Assembly (NCBI RefSeq): GCF_009828055.1
Contig: NZ_WTYB01000002.1
Location: 1,178,001-1,242,000 of the forward strand
Length of the DNA: 64,000 bases
Direction: 5' to 3'
Source: Erythrobacter ramosus
Lineage (GTDB): Bacteria > Pseudomonadota > Alphaproteobacteria > Sphingomonadales > Sphingomonadaceae
This document shows, piece by piece, positions 38,376-48,102 of the stretch. The translations under genes and the position numbers were made by a program. The notes beneath the pieces were generated by a model. It made no database searches. It was not told the origin of the DNA and saw only the letters and a list, made by a program, of their open reading frames with translations. Each line of letters opens with the position of its first letter. Positions within the stretch are counted from its first letter, which is position 1.

Positions 38376-40419
38376 GCACCTGCGGTAACTGATCCGGGCC
38401 GGAGGCGCCCGGCGCGTACCACAGGTAAAGCGGCACGCCTGCTGCGCCTTGCTCGGTCAGGAATTGCGTGATCGCCTCGTCGCGCACCGTCCAGTCGCCC
38501 ACCATCGGCACAACACCCGCTTTGACGAAGGCCTCGCGCACGCTCTCGCGCTCGATCGAGCTGGCTTCGTTGACCTTGCAGGTCACGCACCAGTCGGCGG
38601 TGAACCACAGGAACACTGGCTTGCCCGACGCGCGCGCCTTGGCCAGCGCATCGCGGCTGAAGGTCTGCGGGTTGTGGATGCTGGCCTTCGGCGCGCTCGC
38701 CTTGCTCTCATAGACCGAAGGCAGCGCGATCAGAGCAAAGGCGAGGAACGGCGCAGCGACGAGACCGAAGGCGGGCCAGGCCAGCTTGCCGCCGCGTTGC
38801 AGCTTGCCGGTCACGAACAGCCCGAGGAGCACGCCCACCACCAGCACCAGCGCGATGAGGCCAAAGGGCCGCCCACCCAGCTGCACCGTCAGCCACAGCA
38901 GCGCGAGGCCGGTCAGTCCCATCGGGATCGCCATGATCCGCCGAAACCGCTCCATCCACGCGCCGGGCTTGGGCAGCATCCGGCGAAGGGGTGGCACGAA
39001 GCCGAGCAGCAGGAACGGCAGCGCCAGCCCCAGCCCCAGCAGCGCGAACAACAGCAAGGCTTGCGGCACCGGCAGCAACAGCGCCGCTCCCAAAGCTGCC
39101 GCCATGAAGGGGCCGGTGCAGGGTGTCGCCACGAAAGCGGCGAGCAGACCGGTGGCGAACGCCCCCGCAGGCTCGCCGCCCAGACGCATCGACACCGAGG
39201 GCAGTTCGAACAGTCCGGCAAAGTTCGCCGTGATCGCCGCCGCCAGCACCAGCAAGGCGACGACCACGCCCGGCTCCTGCAACTGGAATGCCCAGCCGAC
39301 CTGTTCGCCCGCCGCGCGCAAGGCCAGCAGCAGCGCGCCCAGCGCGACGCAGGCCAGCACCACGCCAGCGGTATAGGCGAGCCCCTCGGCCCGCGCCTTG
39401 GCCTCGCTCTCACCGGCACGGGCGAGCGCGATCGCCTTCAGGCTCAGGATCGGGAAGACGCAGGGCATGATGTTGAGCAGCAAACCACCCACCAGCGCGC
39501 CGAGAATCAGCGTCCACAGCGGCGGAACGGGTGCATTCTGCGCGCCGGCGATGACCTCACCGCCTACCGGTACGGTGCCGAGATCGGCTTCGAAGCGCAC
39601 GCCGCTGCCCTCGCCAAAGGCAAGGATCCCCGCCAGCGCATCGGCCTTGCCGGTCCCGTATTCGTCGAGCGGGATTTCGGCGACCAGCACATCACCCACC
39701 CGGCGGAAGGTCTGCGGCGAAGAATAGGCTACCAGCCGGTCGTTGGCGATGAACACATGCGGATCGGTCAGGCCGACACTGGCGGGCAAGGGGATCGCGA
39801 TGCGCAGGGTCTTGCCGGTGATCGCGAACTGCGCCTTGGCGTCGATCAGCGGGGCGACCGACGCACGCCACCGGGCAAAATCGCCCCCTGCTTGCACCGC
39901 CAACGCAGCCGCCTGCGGCACGCAGATTTCGTCGGTGCAGGCAAGATATTCGATTTCGCCTTCGACCTGTGTCCCGGCAAAGCTCTTCACGCTCGGCCCC
40001 GGCACCACCGGCACAAGCACGGTGTAGGGGCCTTCGTAGATATGGTTCATCAGCCCGCTGATCAGCAGCCGCTTGGGCACCGGATAGCGCGCCTCGCCCA
40101 CTTCCCAGTCGGGCGGCAAGTTCAGCGACAGGCGCATCCCCTGCCCTGCATCGCCGGGGTTGGACCAATAGCCGTGCCATTCGCTCGCACTCGGCGTGAA
40201 GCGCAGCGCCAGCGTCCATTCCTTGCCCTCGGTCGGAGCGCCATCAGCGTAAAGCGCGACCGCGATTTTGTCGGACCCGATAATCGGCCCGCCGCGCGCG
40301 GGCTGCGGCGATGCTTCTTGCGCAAAGCCCGGCCCCGCCAGCATCAGACTTGCGGCCAGCGCAAGCACCCATGCAGCGAATTGTCGGATGATGGACGGGA
40401 AGAATCTTGCGTGCGGCAC
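38320..40419 (-). CDS. dsbD: Thiol:disulfide interchange protein DsbD
   Basis: Transfers electrons from cytosolic thioredoxin across the inner membrane to periplasmic thiol proteins and cytochrome c maturation. 699 aa, GTG start at 40419 followed by a signal peptide. N-terminal alpha domain with YLACTDEICVPQ near residue 157. Central CcdA-like membrane domain of about eight helices has the Cys-Pro sites LNIMPCVFPILSLK near 318 and VATPCTGPF near 435. The C-terminal thioredoxin domain carries FTADWCVTCKVNEAS near 610. All redox Cys pairs are present. The end overlaps a convergent lipoprotein gene. Confidence 0.93.
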   Translation of the reverse strand: MPHARFFPSIIRQFAAWVLALAASLMLAGPGFAQEASPQPARGGPIIGSDKIAVALYADGAPTEGKEWTLALRFTPSASEWHGYWSNPGDAGQGMRLSLNLPPDWEVGEARYPVPKRLLISGLMNHIYEGPYTVLVPVVPGPSVKSFAGTQVEGEIEYLACTDEICVPQAAALAVQAGGDFARWRASVAPLIDAKAQFAITGKTLRIAIPLPASVGLTDPHVFIANDRLVAYSSPQTFRRVGDVLVAEIPLDEYGTGKADALAGILAFGEGSGVRFEADLGTVPVGGEVIAGAQNAPVPPLWTLILGALVGGLLLNIMPCVFPILSLKAIALARAGESEAKARAEGLAYTAGVVLACVALGALLLALRAAGEQVGWAFQLQEPGVVVALLVLAAAITANFAGLFELPSVSMRLGGEPAGAFATGLLAAFVATPCTGPFMAAALGAALLLPVPQALLLFALLGLGLALPFLLLGFVPPLRRMLPKPGAWMERFRRIMAIPMGLTGLALLWLTVQLGGRPFGLIALVLVVGVLLGLFVTGKLQRGGKLAWPAFGLVAAPFLAFALIALPSVYESKASAPKASIHNPQTFSRDALAKARASGKPVFLWFTADWCVTCKVNEASSIERESVREAFVKAGVVPMVGDWTVRDEAITQFLTEQGAAGVPLYLWYAPGASGPDQLPQVLTPELLEQQASQFSLGIR

Positions 40420-40469
40420 GGGCTACCCTCTAGGCTTCACCACCATACTTCGCAATCGGAGCGCGAGAC

Positions 40470-41696
40470 GTGACAGCAATGACAGACAATACGCGCGATC
40501 TGGTGATCCTGGGCGGCGGGCTCGTCGGCATGACGCTGGCGCTGGCGGCGGCGAAGAAGGGGATGTCGAGCCACGTGATCGACCGCGCCGATCCCGCCGA
40601 ACTGACCGCCGAAGGCTTCGATGACCGCGCCACCGCGATCTCGACCGCGAGCTGGCACCTGTTCGAGAATATCGGGATTGCCGAAGGGCTCGATCAATTC
40701 GCCTGCGATATTGCCGCGATTGCGGTGACCGATCAGAACAAGCCCGGACGGCTCGACTTTGTCCCCGGCGAAGGCGGCGGCACGCTGGGGCGGATGTTCC
40801 CCAATCGCCGCCTGCGCCTCGCGCTGTTTGAAGCCGCTGCCAAGGAACCGCTGATCAACTGGGTCGCCAAGGCCAATGTGACCGAGCGTCAGCGCAGCGA
40901 ATATGGCGTCGCCGCCGTGCTGGCAGACGGGCAGAAGCTCAAAGGCCGGTTGATGATCGCTGCGGAGGGTCGCCAGTCGCCCACGCGCGATCAGGCGGGA
41001 ATCTCCATCGCCAAGTGGGATTACAAGCACCGTGCGATCATCGCCGGGCTGACGCACGAGAAGCCGCACGGCAATGTGGCGTGGGAAATCTTCTACCCCG
41101 CTGGCCCGTTTGCGCTGCTGCCGCTCAATGACGATGCGGACGGCACGCACCGCTCCTCGCTGGTGTGGACCGTGTCCGAGGCGGACGGCGCTGGCGTGAT
41201 GAAGCTGGGCGACCGGGCGTTCCTCGCCGAGGTCGAAAAACGGATGGGCGGCGTGCTGGGCAAGGTTAAGACCGTCGGCCACCGGTCAAGCTGGCCGCTG
41301 GGCTTCCATCACACCGCCAAGATCACCTCCGAACGCCTCGCCCTGATCGGCGATTCGGCGCATGGCATCCACCCGATTGCGGGTCAGGGGCTGAACCTCG
41401 GCCTGCGCGATGTCGGCGCGCTGGTCGAAGTGCTGGCCGATGGCGCGCGGCTGGGCCTCGATCCGGGCGATCCCGAACTGCTCAAGCGGTACGAGACATG
41501 GCGCGGGCTCGACAGTTTCATGGTGGCACTGGCGACCGATGGGTTGACGCGGTTGTTCGGCGTTCGGGGCAAGACCGCGTCTGCCGTGCGGCGCTTGGGG
41601 ATGGCCGCGGTGCAGCGCACGCCGATGCTCAAGAGCTTCTTCATGGATGAAGCGCGCGGGGTTTCGGGGGATTTGCCGGAGATTCTCAGGGCGTAG
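40470..41696 (+). CDS. UbiH/UbiF-type FAD monooxygenase
   Basis: 408 aa flavoprotein hydroxylase of ubiquinone biosynthesis. FAD-binding LVILGGGLVGMTLALAAAKKG near residue 10, DDRATAIS near 50 and the second FAD motif LIGDSAHGIHPIAGQGLNLGLRD near 290 are the family signature. GGAG 9 bp upstream supports the GTG start at 40470; an ATG at 40479 is the alternative. Which ring position it hydroxylates (UbiH, UbiF, UbiI or UbiL type) cannot be decided by eye. Divergent from dsbD. Confidence 0.9.
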   Translation: MTAMTDNTRDLVILGGGLVGMTLALAAAKKGMSSHVIDRADPAELTAEGFDDRATAISTASWHLFENIGIAEGLDQFACDIAAIAVTDQNKPGRLDFVPGEGGGTLGRMFPNRRLRLALFEAAAKEPLINWVAKANVTERQRSEYGVAAVLADGQKLKGRLMIAAEGRQSPTRDQAGISIAKWDYKHRAIIAGLTHEKPHGNVAWEIFYPAGPFALLPLNDDADGTHRSSLVWTVSEADGAGVMKLGDRAFLAEVEKRMGGVLGKVKTVGHRSSWPLGFHHTAKITSERLALIGDSAHGIHPIAGQGLNLGLRDVGALVEVLADGARLGLDPGDPELLKRYETWRGLDSFMVALATDGLTRLFGVRGKTASAVRRLGMAAVQRTPMLKSFFMDEARGVSGDLPEILRA

Positions 41697-41748
41697 TTTG
41701 TTTTGCGGCCACCTGCCGGTGGCGCAGCCCACCCGCGCGATCAAAGAA

Positions 41749-42657
41749 TTAAGGCCTGATCAGCGGGCTCAGCTGCCGGACCGGATTGCCCGCCCCGTCG
41801 CGCAGACCACGCTGGTCGAGCACGGCGGCGGTTTCGATCACTTCCATCGCTTCCATCGCCTTGCGGTAGCGTTCGGCATCCGCGATCCATGCGTCGGCCT
41901 TGCTGGCGCCCGGCATTCCCTTCACTTCGTCAATCGCGGCGCGGTAGCGGCCTTGTTCCAAGGCCCAGCGCGCCCGATCCAACCGGCGCTGCGGCTGCGG
42001 CGAGGGTGTGCTTTCGCGGCGGAACACGAATAGTTGGCCGACCTCGCGCTGGAACGCGGCCCATGACGGCCCTTCGCTGCTATCGCGCAGCTGCGGCCCC
42101 AGCCCTTCAAGCCGCGCGACCAGACTGTCGAGCCGGATCGGATTGCGCGAGAATTCGATGATGGTGCTGACCGCATTGGGCCACTGGTCGCCGAACCGCA
42201 GGCGGAGCTGGTCGGAGAGGTAGCCAAGCTCCGCCCCACGTTCGACCGCGCGGCGGGCGGCGAAGGCGATCAGCAGGCTTTCGGCGCGGGCCGCATTGCC
42301 TGCGGCAGCTTGCGCTTGCAGATCGAGCTGGGTGAGGCGCTGTTCGGCGGCGGCGAGGCGTTGATCGAGCCCGCCCTGCTGTTCGGCCACCCGCTCGACC
42401 GCCTTTTCGGTTGCGGCCATCGGCGTCGGCTTGGCGGTAAGCGGCGTCTGGGCCGCAGGCCCGGCGCCTGCCCCCGCTTCGGCCACCAGGTCAGGACGCG
42501 GCGCTCCGGGGCGGCCGGGCTGGAGATTATACCACATCACCCAGCCCACCAGCGCTCCGCCCGCGATGAACGCGGCAAAGGCGGCAAGCATCAGCGCCCG
42601 GCCCGATGTGGGCTTGGGCGGAATGTCTAATGGCGATGATCCGGGCTCAGTTGCCAT
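41749..42657 (-). CDS. Mitofilin (Mic60)-like membrane protein
   Basis: 302 aa from the ATG at 42657 (MATEPGSSPLDIPPKP). A single membrane helix near residues 18-38 (ALMLAAFAAFIAGGALVGWVMWYNL) is followed by an Ala/Pro linker. A predicted coiled coil lies at about 75-115 (VERVAEQQGGLDQRLAAAEQRLTQLDLQAQ). The C-terminal helical region includes RLDRARWALEQGRYRAAIDEV and resembles the mitofilin signature. In alphaproteobacteria the Mic60 homologue is typically encoded beside heme genes, as here with hemD and hemC. In relatives it shapes inner-membrane folds and contacts outer-membrane proteins. Assignment rests on layout and synteny. Confidence 0.75.
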   Translation of the reverse strand: MATEPGSSPLDIPPKPTSGRALMLAAFAAFIAGGALVGWVMWYNLQPGRPGAPRPDLVAEAGAGAGPAAQTPLTAKPTPMAATEKAVERVAEQQGGLDQRLAAAEQRLTQLDLQAQAAAGNAARAESLLIAFAARRAVERGAELGYLSDQLRLRFGDQWPNAVSTIIEFSRNPIRLDSLVARLEGLGPQLRDSSEGPSWAAFQREVGQLFVFRRESTPSPQPQRRLDRARWALEQGRYRAAIDEVKGMPGASKADAWIADAERYRKAMEAMEVIETAAVLDQRGLRDGAGNPVRQLSPLIRP

Positions 42658-42706
42658 CGTGATCCGTTCTTTTGCGACCGTCAATTCCCACTCGCCAGCG
42701 TCGCTG

Positions 42707-43423
42707 TTACGACTGTCCCGCCGAGACGGGCGGAATGAAGCGCGGCTGGCCGCACAAGTCAAATGCCAATTGCAACACAGCGGCTTCATCCGGCTGCGGT
42801 GCGATGTGGACGGCGGCCCATCCCGCGCCAGCCGCAGTAGCGATCCGCGGGCCAAGCGCGGCAAGCGTAATGCGCGCGCGCGGCACGGCGAGCCGGTCGC
42901 ATTCCTCGGCAAAATGGCGCGCCGTGGCGGCGGAATGGAGCAGCACCAGCGCGTTGCCCTCCGCCAGCAATGGCGTGACCGGATCAAGCGGCAGGGGGAC
43001 GCTGCGATAGGCAATGACCTCGGCAAAGGTGACGCCTTCAGGCGGAGTGAGCGGCACGTGCTCCTCGCCCGCGATGCGCAGCAGGTGGCAGGGCGGAGCG
43101 ATGGCATCGAGCACGCCTTGCAGCCCCCCGCTCCCGGTCATGGCGACCGTAAACTCGGCTGCGCGCGCGGCAGCGGCGGTGGCCTCACCCACGGCATAGA
43201 CCGGCTTAGCGGTGAGGCGGGCGAGGTTCTCCCCGCCGTGCAGAATGGCATTGGCGCTGCCGATCAGCAGACCGTCAATGCCAGCCGGATCAGGGCAATC
43301 CCATGCGACGGCGCGGATTTCGGACAGCGCCAGGCCGGTGATCGCGAGACCAATGGCGCGGGCCTTGTCCAGCGTCCCGTCAAGCCCCGGCTGCGGGCGC
43401 AGCGCGAGCAGGTGGAAGCTCAT
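42707..43423 (-). CDS. hemD: Uroporphyrinogen-III synthase
   Basis: 238 aa; cyclises hydroxymethylbilane to uroporphyrinogen III in tetrapyrrole synthesis. The family is poorly conserved but recognisable: LLALRPQPGLDGTLDKARAIG at the start, IDGLLIGSANAILHGG near 50, KPVYAVGEATAAAAR near 75, and LVLLHSAATARHFAEEC near 155. The start overlaps the hemC stop by 4 bp, so hemC-hemD are coupled, and the mitofilin-like gene follows after 49 bp. Confidence 0.92.
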   Translation of the reverse strand: MSFHLLALRPQPGLDGTLDKARAIGLAITGLALSEIRAVAWDCPDPAGIDGLLIGSANAILHGGENLARLTAKPVYAVGEATAAAARAAEFTVAMTGSGGLQGVLDAIAPPCHLLRIAGEEHVPLTPPEGVTFAEVIAYRSVPLPLDPVTPLLAEGNALVLLHSAATARHFAEECDRLAVPRARITLAALGPRIATAAGAGWAAVHIAPQPDEAAVLQLAFDLCGQPRFIPPVSAGQS

Positions 43424-44361
43424 CCGGCCTTGCGGAAATGCGCGGCAATCGCCGGCGTGGCGCGGGCGAGCAAGTCGGCAGCGAGCGCCTTGACCCCCGC
43501 GTGGTCACCGGGCGCAAAGCTGGCCGTGCCCTCGATCCGCTCGGCCCCGTCCGGGCTGAACAGCGCCGCGCGCATCACAAGCGCGCCATCGGCAGGCGCG
43601 CACAGGACCGCGACCGGCGAATGGCAGGTACCGCCGAGTTCGGCGAGCAAAGCGCGCTCTGCTTCGAGTTCGACGCGGGTCGCTGCATGGTCGATAGCGG
43701 CCAGTAGCGCAGTCGTTGTCGCATCATCGGCGCGGCATTCGATCGCGATCACCCCTTGGGCGGCGGCCGGAATCCATTCATCCTGTTCGAGCGGCACGCC
43801 GACCGCGCTCTGGCCCAGACGCTCCAATCCGGCGGCCGCAAGGAAGGTCACATCAGCTTCACCCGCCTGCAATTTCGCAAGCCGGGTTGCGACATTGCCG
43901 CGGAAGGTTACGACCTTGCAATCGGGGCGCAGGTTGAGCAGTTGCGCCGCGCGCCGGGGGGCGCTGGTGCCGACCACCGCGCCTTCGGGGATCGCCGCAA
44001 TGCTCGCCGCGCCCACCAGGCAATCGCGCCGGTCCGCGCGCGGCAGGAAGGCGGGGAAATGGAACGCGTCGGGCCTGATCGTCTCGACATCCTTGGCTGA
44101 GTGGACCGAAAGGTCGATCCGGCCTTCGCCCAGCCACTGGTCCAATTCCTTGGTCCACAGCGCCTTGCCGCCGATTTCCGACAGGGGCCGGTCGAGCACC
44201 TTGTCGCCGCTGGCGAGCACAGGGACGAGTTCGACCGCGTCCTCGCTCCAGCCGTGGGCGGCACACAAGCGCGCCCGGGTCTCGACCGCTTGCGCCATGG
44301 CCAAGGGGGAATTGCGCGTTCCAAGTCGCAGGCGGGGAGCGGTTCGTTCAGTTTCAGTCAT
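43420..44361 (-). CDS. hemC: Hydroxymethylbilane synthase (porphobilinogen deaminase)
   Basis: 313 aa from the ATG at 44361 (MTETERTAPRLRLGTRNSPLA); a GTG at 44385 would add eight residues. Polymerises four porphobilinogens. Family motifs: LRLGTRNSPLAMAQ at the start, VHSAKDVET near 90, GTSAPRRAAQLLNLRPD near 140, and LGGTCHSPVAV near 245 with the Cys that holds the dipyrromethane cofactor. It is divergent from tsaD with only 44 bp between start codons, so promoters are compact. Confidence 0.95.
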   Translation of the reverse strand: MTETERTAPRLRLGTRNSPLAMAQAVETRARLCAAHGWSEDAVELVPVLASGDKVLDRPLSEIGGKALWTKELDQWLGEGRIDLSVHSAKDVETIRPDAFHFPAFLPRADRRDCLVGAASIAAIPEGAVVGTSAPRRAAQLLNLRPDCKVVTFRGNVATRLAKLQAGEADVTFLAAAGLERLGQSAVGVPLEQDEWIPAAAQGVIAIECRADDATTTALLAAIDHAATRVELEAERALLAELGGTCHSPVAVLCAPADGALVMRAALFSPDGAERIEGTASFAPGDHAGVKALAADLLARATPAIAAHFRKAG

Positions 44362-44405
44362 AGCTATGCTTGCTCTAGCCTTCACACAGTCTAGATGGAA
44401 GCCGG

Positions 44406-45503
44406 ATGGGATCGGTCACGCACACCTCTGATACTTGCATCGTGCCCCCGCTGGTTTTGGGCATCGAATCCAGCTGCGATGAAACGGCCGTTGCGCTGGT
44501 GCGCGGCGACGGGACGATTGTCGCGCAGGCGATTGCCAGTCAGGAGGCCGAACACGCGCCCTATGGCGGGGTCGTTCCCGAAATCGCCGCCCGCGCCCAT
44601 GCTGAGCGTCTCGCACCGATGATTGCGCGGGTGATGGGCGAAGCGGGCATTGGTCTTGAGGATGTCGACGCGATTGCCGCGACCGCCGGGCCGGGGCTGA
44701 TCGGCGGCGTGATGGTCGGGCTGGTGAGTGCCAAGGCGCTGGCGATGGCTTCGGACAAGCCGCTGCTGGCGGTCAACCACCTCGAAGGCCATGCGCTTTC
44801 CCCCCGGCTGGCGGACGCGGGTCTTGCCTTCCCCTATCTACTGCTGCTGGTGTCGGGCGGACATTGCCAGATCCTAGCTGTCGAGGGCGTAGGGCAATAT
44901 CGCCGCCTCGCCACCACCATCGACGATGCGCTGGGCGAGGCGTTTGATAAGACCGCCAAGATCCTCGGTCTGGGCTACCCCGGCGGGCCTGCGGTGGAGC
45001 GGCTGGCCTTGCAGGGTGATCCCAAAGCGGTGCCCTTGCCGCGCCCCTTGAAGGGTTCCCCGGAACCGCATTTCTCTTTTGCGGGCCTTAAAAGCGCAGT
45101 GCTGCGCGCTGTTGAAGGTGGCGCGCATTCGCCCGCCGATATCGCCGCGAGCTTCCAGCAAGCCGCAGTCGATTGCCTGATCGACCGGCTCGATCAGGCG
45201 TTGGAGCGAGCTGGCCCCTTCCCCGCGCTGGTCGTCGCTGGCGGGGTCGCCGCCAACCAGACAATCCGCGCCGCATTGGAAGCCTTCGCCGCCAAGCACG
45301 CCATGCGCTTCACCGCTCCGCCGCTGGCGCTGTGCACTGATAACGCGGCAATGATCGCTTGGGCCGGGTGCGAGCGGCTCGCGGCGGAAGGCTGGCAGCC
45401 AGGCGCGGCCTTCGCTGGTGACCCCCTCGATTTTCTTGCTCGCCCGCGCTGGCCGCTCGATCCCGCGGCGGAGACCGTGCGCGGCGCTGGAGTAAAGGCA
45501 TGA
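44406..45503 (+). CDS. tsaD: tRNA threonylcarbamoyladenosine synthase subunit TsaD
   Basis: Transfers the threonylcarbamoyl group to A37 of ANN-decoding tRNAs. 365 aa. [16 protein letters not shown] near residue 17, metal-site HLEGH near 120, [10 protein letters not shown] near 145 and the closing [12 protein letters not shown] near 305 are signatures. The ATG at 44406 has GGAAG 5 bp upstream; an in-frame GTG at 44442 fits the family N-terminus more closely but lacks a ribosome binding site. The stop overlaps the gpsA start by 4 bp. Confidence 0.96.
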   Translation: MGSVTHTSDTCIVPPLVLGIESSCDETAVALVRGDGTIVAQAIASQEAEHAPYGGVVPEIAARAHAERLAPMIARVMGEAGIGLEDVDAIAATAGPGLIGGVMVGLVSAKALAMASDKPLLAVNHLEGHALSPRLADAGLAFPYLLLLVSGGHCQILAVEGVGQYRRLATTIDDALGEAFDKTAKILGLGYPGGPAVERLALQGDPKAVPLPRPLKGSPEPHFSFAGLKSAVLRAVEGGAHSPADIAASFQQAAVDCLIDRLDQALERAGPFPALVVAGGVAANQTIRAALEAFAAKHAMRFTAPPLALCTDNAAMIAWAGCERLAAEGWQPGAAFAGDPLDFLARPRWPLDPAAETVRGAGVKA

Positions 45504-46501
45504 GCAAGCCCGCAACTCTTGGTGTCATCGGCGCAGGAGCGTGGGGCACAGCGCTCGCTCAAATGCTGGCGAGCGATGGGCGCGACGTGCTGCTCTGGGC
45601 GTTCGAGGCTGAAGTGGTCGCCGCGATCAACACTGATCACCGCAATCCGCTCTACCTCCCCTCCGCCGCCCTTGCCCCGACCATCCGCGCAACCGGCGAT
45701 CTGGCGGAGTTTGCCGCGATCGATACCGTGCTGGTGGTCACGCCCGCACAGGTGCTGGGACGGGTGCTGACAGGTCTCACCACAGCCCCGCGCGATTTGG
45801 TGTTGTGTTCCAAGGGCATCGAGGCCGGCACAGGGCGGATGATGTTCGACGTCGCCAGCGAGGCGGCTCCGGGCAGCGCCATCGCTGTTCTCTCTGGCCC
45901 GACCTTTGCGCACGAAGTCGCCGCCGGATTGCCGACTGCGGTGACCCTCGCCTGCAATGACGGCGTAGCGCAGTGGGAGCGGCTCGCTCCCGCCCTCGCC
46001 CGGCCCACCTTCCGGCCCTATTACTCGGACGATGTGGTCGGCGCGGAGATCGGCGGTGCGGTCAAGAATGTGCTCGCGATCGCCTGCGGAGTAGTGGATG
46101 GGCTCGGGCTCGGCCAGAACGCTCGCGCCGCACTGATCACGCGCGGCTTTGCCGAAATGGCGCGGTTTGGCGCTGCCTATGGCGCCACCTTCGACACCAT
46201 TGCCGGTCTGTGCGGCCTCGGAGACCTGGTGCTGACCTGCTCGTCCACCTCCAGCCGCAATTTCTCGCTCGGCAAGGCATTGGGCGAAGGGATGAGCGCG
46301 GCAGAAGCGCTGGCGGACAAACGCACCGTGGCCGAGGGCGCACACACCGCGCCGGTGCTGGCGCAACTCGCAGCCGAACGCGGGATCGATATGCCGATCA
46401 CCAAAGCTGTCGCCGATCTGCTCGCCGGAACCCCGGCGCGTGATGTGGTGCAGACGCTGCTCGTCCGCCCGCTCAAAGCCGAATGGGAAGCCGGTGCGTG
46501 A
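45500..46501 (+). CDS. gpsA: NAD(P)-dependent glycerol-3-phosphate dehydrogenase
   Basis: 333 aa; reduces dihydroxyacetone phosphate to sn-glycerol 3-phosphate for phospholipids. N-terminal Rossmann motif [14 protein letters not shown] near residue 8, [17 protein letters not shown] near 132, catalytic Lys in [14 protein letters not shown] near 185, and [14 protein letters not shown] near 235. Middle gene of a tightly overlapping tsaD-gpsA-flippase operon (4-bp overlaps on both sides). Confidence 0.96.
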   Translation: MSKPATLGVIGAGAWGTALAQMLASDGRDVLLWAFEAEVVAAINTDHRNPLYLPSAALAPTIRATGDLAEFAAIDTVLVVTPAQVLGRVLTGLTTAPRDLVLCSKGIEAGTGRMMFDVASEAAPGSAIAVLSGPTFAHEVAAGLPTAVTLACNDGVAQWERLAPALARPTFRPYYSDDVVGAEIGGAVKNVLAIACGVVDGLGLGQNARAALITRGFAEMARFGAAYGATFDTIAGLCGLGDLVLTCSSTSSRNFSLGKALGEGMSAAEALADKRTVAEGAHTAPVLAQLAAERGIDMPITKAVADLLAGTPARDVVQTLLVRPLKAEWEAGA

Positions 46502-48015
46502 CCACGGCGGCTGACGATCAGGACGACCTCGCCAAGCTGGCCAAGGGCGGGCGCACCAATACGCTGGGCTTCGCCATCCGGCTGATCGCGCGCATCCCCT
46601 TTCTCGTCATCGCCACACGCCTCTACGGAGCCGAGTCGCTGGGCCGGTTTGCCTCGGCAATGGTGGTGATCGAGATTGTCGCGCTGATCTGCTCGCTGGG
46701 CGAAAAACGCGGGCTGGCGCAGCGGTTGTCAGAAGGCGCGGGCGAGAACCGGGGGGCAGAAAGCAACCTCGTCTATGACGGGATCCTGCTGTCGCTGGCC
46801 TATTCCTGTGTCGCCGCGCTGCTGCTGGTCGCCTTCCCCGAGCCGATGTTTCCCAATGGCACCAACAGCCGATGGGATATCTGGCTGGTCGCGGCGATCC
46901 CTGCCTTTGCAGTCACCGAGATCCTGCTCGCCGCTCAGGCCTATCGTTTCGACATTGCCACCATGGTGCGCACCCGCGCGATTGTCGAACCGTGGACGAT
47001 TTCCATTGGCGCGGGCGTGTTCTTCTTCATTCCGGCCACGCGCGATGGCGGTTTGGCGTTGGCCTATATCACCTCGATCTATGCCGGACTGCTGTCCGCC
47101 CTATGGCCGTTTTTGCGCGGCTATGGCCTGCCCAAAGGCTGGCGACCGGAGGCCCGCGCGCTGCTCGCCATGTCGTCCCGCGCCTTCCCGCTGGTCGGCG
47201 CCGATGCGATCGAGCGCGGCACGCGGCTGCTCGATATCTTCATTCTCGGCTTTTTCGCACCCCCGCAAGCGGTCGGCATCTATTACGCGGCGCAGCAGAT
47301 CGCATCGCTGCCGCAGAAGCTCAAGACCAGTTTCGAGCCGATCCTCTCCCCGGTCATCACCAAGAACCTGCGCATCGGTAACATGGGCGCGATAGCAGCG
47401 CAGGTGCGGCAGGTCGGGTTCTGGATCATCGCGATTCAACTCGGCATCGCGCTGGTGCTGGGCATGCCCGGCGAGGCGGTGATGGGCCTGTGGGGGCCGG
47501 ACTATGTCGCTGGCACGGCTGCGCTGGCGTTCCTGCTGGCGGCGGAGGTCGCCGCATCGATGGCGGTAGTCTCGGAAAGCGTGCTCGTTTACATCGCGAG
47601 GAAGCGCAATTTGGCGATCTCGGTGGGAGTGATTGCGCTCCAAGCCGTGCTCACCATCGCGCTGATCGAGGGGGCGGAGACCTATGGCCTTGGCAAGGGC
47701 TACGAGGCGGCCAGCGCTGCGGGCGCGCTGATGATCGCGCTGGCGGTGTCGAGCCTCATCAAGGCGCTGCTGCTGAAGCACCTGCTCAAAGCGCCCGTCA
47801 GCAATTGGCGCTGGGCGCTGGTCTATGCCGCCGCGCCTGCGGTGGTGGTGGGCTATGTCTTTACCTGGCTGCCCGAGTGGATGGAGCTGGTGTTCGGCGT
47901 GCCCGCGATCCTTGGCACCTATGCGCTGGTGATCTGGCGGCGCGGCTTTGACGACGGGGACAAGGTGCTGTTCCGCAAGCAAGTCGTCCCTAACCCTGAG
48001 ACTGATCTGGCGTAA
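46498..48015 (+). CDS. Polysaccharide/lipid flippase (MATE-like Wzx type)
   Basis: 505 aa integral membrane protein with about 12-14 helices. GTG start at 46498 overlaps the gpsA stop (GTGA). The opening GRTNTLGFAIRLIARIPFLVIATRLYGAESLGRFASA is typical of oligosaccharide flippases of the MVF/MATE clan, as is YYAAQQIASLPQKLKTSFEPILSPVI near residue 265. It probably moves a lipid-linked oligosaccharide or related lipid across the inner membrane. No glycosyltransferases lie nearby, so the cargo is unknown. Confidence 0.85.
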   Translation: MTTAADDQDDLAKLAKGGRTNTLGFAIRLIARIPFLVIATRLYGAESLGRFASAMVVIEIVALICSLGEKRGLAQRLSEGAGENRGAESNLVYDGILLSLAYSCVAALLLVAFPEPMFPNGTNSRWDIWLVAAIPAFAVTEILLAAQAYRFDIATMVRTRAIVEPWTISIGAGVFFFIPATRDGGLALAYITSIYAGLLSALWPFLRGYGLPKGWRPEARALLAMSSRAFPLVGADAIERGTRLLDIFILGFFAPPQAVGIYYAAQQIASLPQKLKTSFEPILSPVITKNLRIGNMGAIAAQVRQVGFWIIAIQLGIALVLGMPGEAVMGLWGPDYVAGTAALAFLLAAEVAASMAVVSESVLVYIARKRNLAISVGVIALQAVLTIALIEGAETYGLGKGYEAASAAGALMIALAVSSLIKALLLKHLLKAPVSNWRWALVYAAAPAVVVGYVFTWLPEWMELVFGVPAILGTYALVIWRRGFDDGDKVLFRKQVVPNPETDLA

Positions 48016-48102
48016 GACAATGCGGGGCCGCAACGCGTTCAGTCGCTATTCACGGCCTGGCCACGATTTCTTGAACCGCTGGAATAGCGGGGAGAAAAGG
48101 TG

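Noticed and set aside
38449..40473. 674-codon plus-strand frame opposite dsbD
   Set aside because: Gln/Arg/His-rich shadow of DsbD, whose redox motifs are intact on the minus strand.
42431..44431. 666-codon plus-strand frame across hemD and hemC
   Set aside because: Covers three clear minus-strand genes in antisense; no recognisable domains.
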